From JAEKLB01 sp050249235 (lineage in GTDB: Bacteria > Actinomycetota > Acidimicrobiia > Acidimicrobiales > CADCSY01): DNA of 14,923 bases. Below are positions 14,343-14,923 of the stretch, piece by piece. Location: NCBI GenBank assembly GCA_050249235.1, contig JBFWQW010000070.1, forward strand, positions 1-14,923. Direction: 5' to 3'. The notes under the pieces were generated by a model. That model did not search any database, had not been told where the DNA came from, and saw only the letters and a program-made list of their open reading frames with translations. Numbering within the stretch: the stretch's first letter is position 1; each line of letters opens with the position of its first letter. The position numbers and the translations under genes were made by a program.

Positions 14343-14361
14343 CGCAACGGAGGCGCCGCAC

Positions 14362-14652
14362 ATGAAGCTCCAGCCCCTCGAGGACCGCATCGTCGTGCGT
14401 CCCAACGAGTCCGAGGCGAAGACCGCCAGCGGCCTGGTGATCCCCGACACCGCCAAGGAGAAGCCCCAGCAGGGCGAGGTCCTCGCCGCCGGCCCTGGCC
14501 GCCGCTCGGACAACACCGGCGAGCTGATCCCGCTCGACGTGAAGGTCGGCGACACCGTCGTCTACAGCAAGTACGGCGGGACCGAGATCACGATCGACGG
14601 CGAAGACCTGCTCATCCTCACGAGCCGCGACGTCCTCGCCACGGTGAAGTAG
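14362..14652 (+). CDS. groES: Co-chaperonin GroES (Cpn10)
   Basis: GroES forms the heptameric lid of the GroEL chamber in the cytoplasm. The 96-residue protein is of standard length and starts MKLQPLEDRIVVRPNE, then has the mobile loop ETAK-type segment (EAKTASGLVIPDTAKEKPQQG, about 18-38), including the GroEL-contacting hydrophobic triplet LVI, followed by GEVLAAGPG, VKVGDTVVYSKYGGTEI and the closing strand DLLILTSRDVLA. GGAGG (14349-14353) lies 8 bases before the ATG, the best ribosome-binding site in the window, fitting a highly expressed gene. It is preceded by CIRCE and followed two bases later by groEL, so the two form a heat-inducible operon. Confidence 0.98.
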   Translation: MKLQPLEDRIVVRPNESEAKTASGLVIPDTAKEKPQQGEVLAAGPGRRSDNTGELIPLDVKVGDTVVYSKYGGTEITIDGEDLLILTSRDVLATVK

Positions 14653-14654
14653 CG

Positions 14655-14923
14655 ATGGCCAAGATCCTGAAGTTCGACGACGAGGCGCGCCGCGCGCTCG
14701 AGGCGGGCGTCGACCGCCTCGCCAACGCGGTGAAGGTGACGCTCGGCCCGAAGGGCCGCAACGTCGTCCTCGAGAAGAAGTGGGGCGCACCCACCATCAC
14801 CAACGACGGCGTGTCCATCGCCCGGGAGGTCGAGCTCGAGGACCCCTTCGAGAACATGGGCGCCCAGCTGGTGAAGGAGGTCGCCACCAAGACCAACGAC
14901 ATCGCCGGCGACGGCACCACCAC
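14655..14923 (+). CDS. groEL: Chaperonin GroEL, 3'-truncated by window edge
   Basis: The first 89 codons of GroEL are present and then cut by the window end. The sequence begins MAKILKFDDEARRALEAGVD and contains TLGPKGRNVVLEKKWGAP (29-46), the nucleotide-binding segment ITNDGVSIAREVELEDP, and GDGTT with D86, equivalent to the catalytic D87 of E. coli GroEL numbering. ATG follows the groES stop by two bases with only a weak ribosome-binding site, so translation is probably coupled to groES. In actinobacteria the groES-linked copy is usually GroEL1, which often ends in a histidine-rich tail; that end is outside the window, so the paralogue type cannot be judged here. Confidence 0.97.
   Translation, partial: MAKILKFDDEARRALEAGVDRLANAVKVTLGPKGRNVVLEKKWGAPTITNDGVSIAREVELEDPFENMGAQLVKEVATKTNDIAGDGTT

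Noticed and set aside
1..14923. Search for tRNA, rRNA, CRISPR, transposon ends, phage or defence genes
   Set aside because: No direct-repeat/spacer array, cloverleaf-like segment, transposase motif or integrase was seen. Every gene but one belongs to a known housekeeping or metabolic family.

Overview
The window is a very GC-rich bacterial chromosome segment (third codon positions are nearly all G or C, and GTG starts are common). The gene order glmM ... glmS - acpS - nnr - alr - tsaE - tsaB - rimI - tsaD - groES - groEL is the conserved order known from Actinobacteria, for example the Mycobacterium region running from glmM to groEL1. The phylum assignment is therefore fairly safe. A deep actinobacterial lineage such as Acidimicrobiia is my guess, made because glmS is oversized and the cluster carries extra genes; it is not proven by the sequence. 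No rRNA, tRNA, CRISPR array, insertion sequence or phage gene is visible, and no stretch longer than about 110 bases lacks a gene.

Layout. (1) Positions 2-1087: the 3' four-fifths of glmM on the plus strand, cut by the window edge just after its catalytic serine. (2) Positions 1123-3683: two minus-strand genes, an amidase-signature hydrolase followed by a MatB-like malonyl-CoA synthetase, joined by a 4-nt overlap and converging on glmM across a perfect hairpin. They look like an insertion that separates glmM from glmS. (3) Positions 3670-7068: an enlarged glmS-like gene of 1132 codons (E. coli GlmS has 609 residues). It keeps every catalytic residue I could align but carries several insertions and a C-terminal extension of about 190 residues. 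Its start codon overlaps the divergent amidase start. (4) Positions 7073-10447: acpS, bifunctional nnr, a two-CBS-domain protein and alr. (5) Positions 10444-13787: a family-4 uracil-DNA glycosylase, then the t6A and acetylation genes tsaE, tsaB, rimI and tsaD, mostly joined by GTGA stop/start overlaps. (6) Positions 13799-14251: a small unrecognised membrane protein with a 15-bp tandem repeat. (7) Positions 14316-14923: a perfect CIRCE operator, groES and the 5' end of groEL.

How the genes fit together. GlmS and GlmM make glucosamine-6-phosphate and then glucosamine-1-phosphate, leading to UDP-GlcNAc, and Alr supplies D-alanine, so three genes feed peptidoglycan synthesis. AcpS activates acyl carrier protein for lipid synthesis. 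Nnr repairs damaged NAD(P)H. TsaB, TsaD and TsaE are three of the four bacterial t6A tRNA-modification proteins (TsaC is not in the window), and RimI acetylates protein N-termini. GroES/GroEL form a separate HrcA-type heat-shock unit. The main novelty candidate is the expanded GlmS. Most other genes are ordinary housekeeping genes, and I found no convincing undescribed defence or mobile system.
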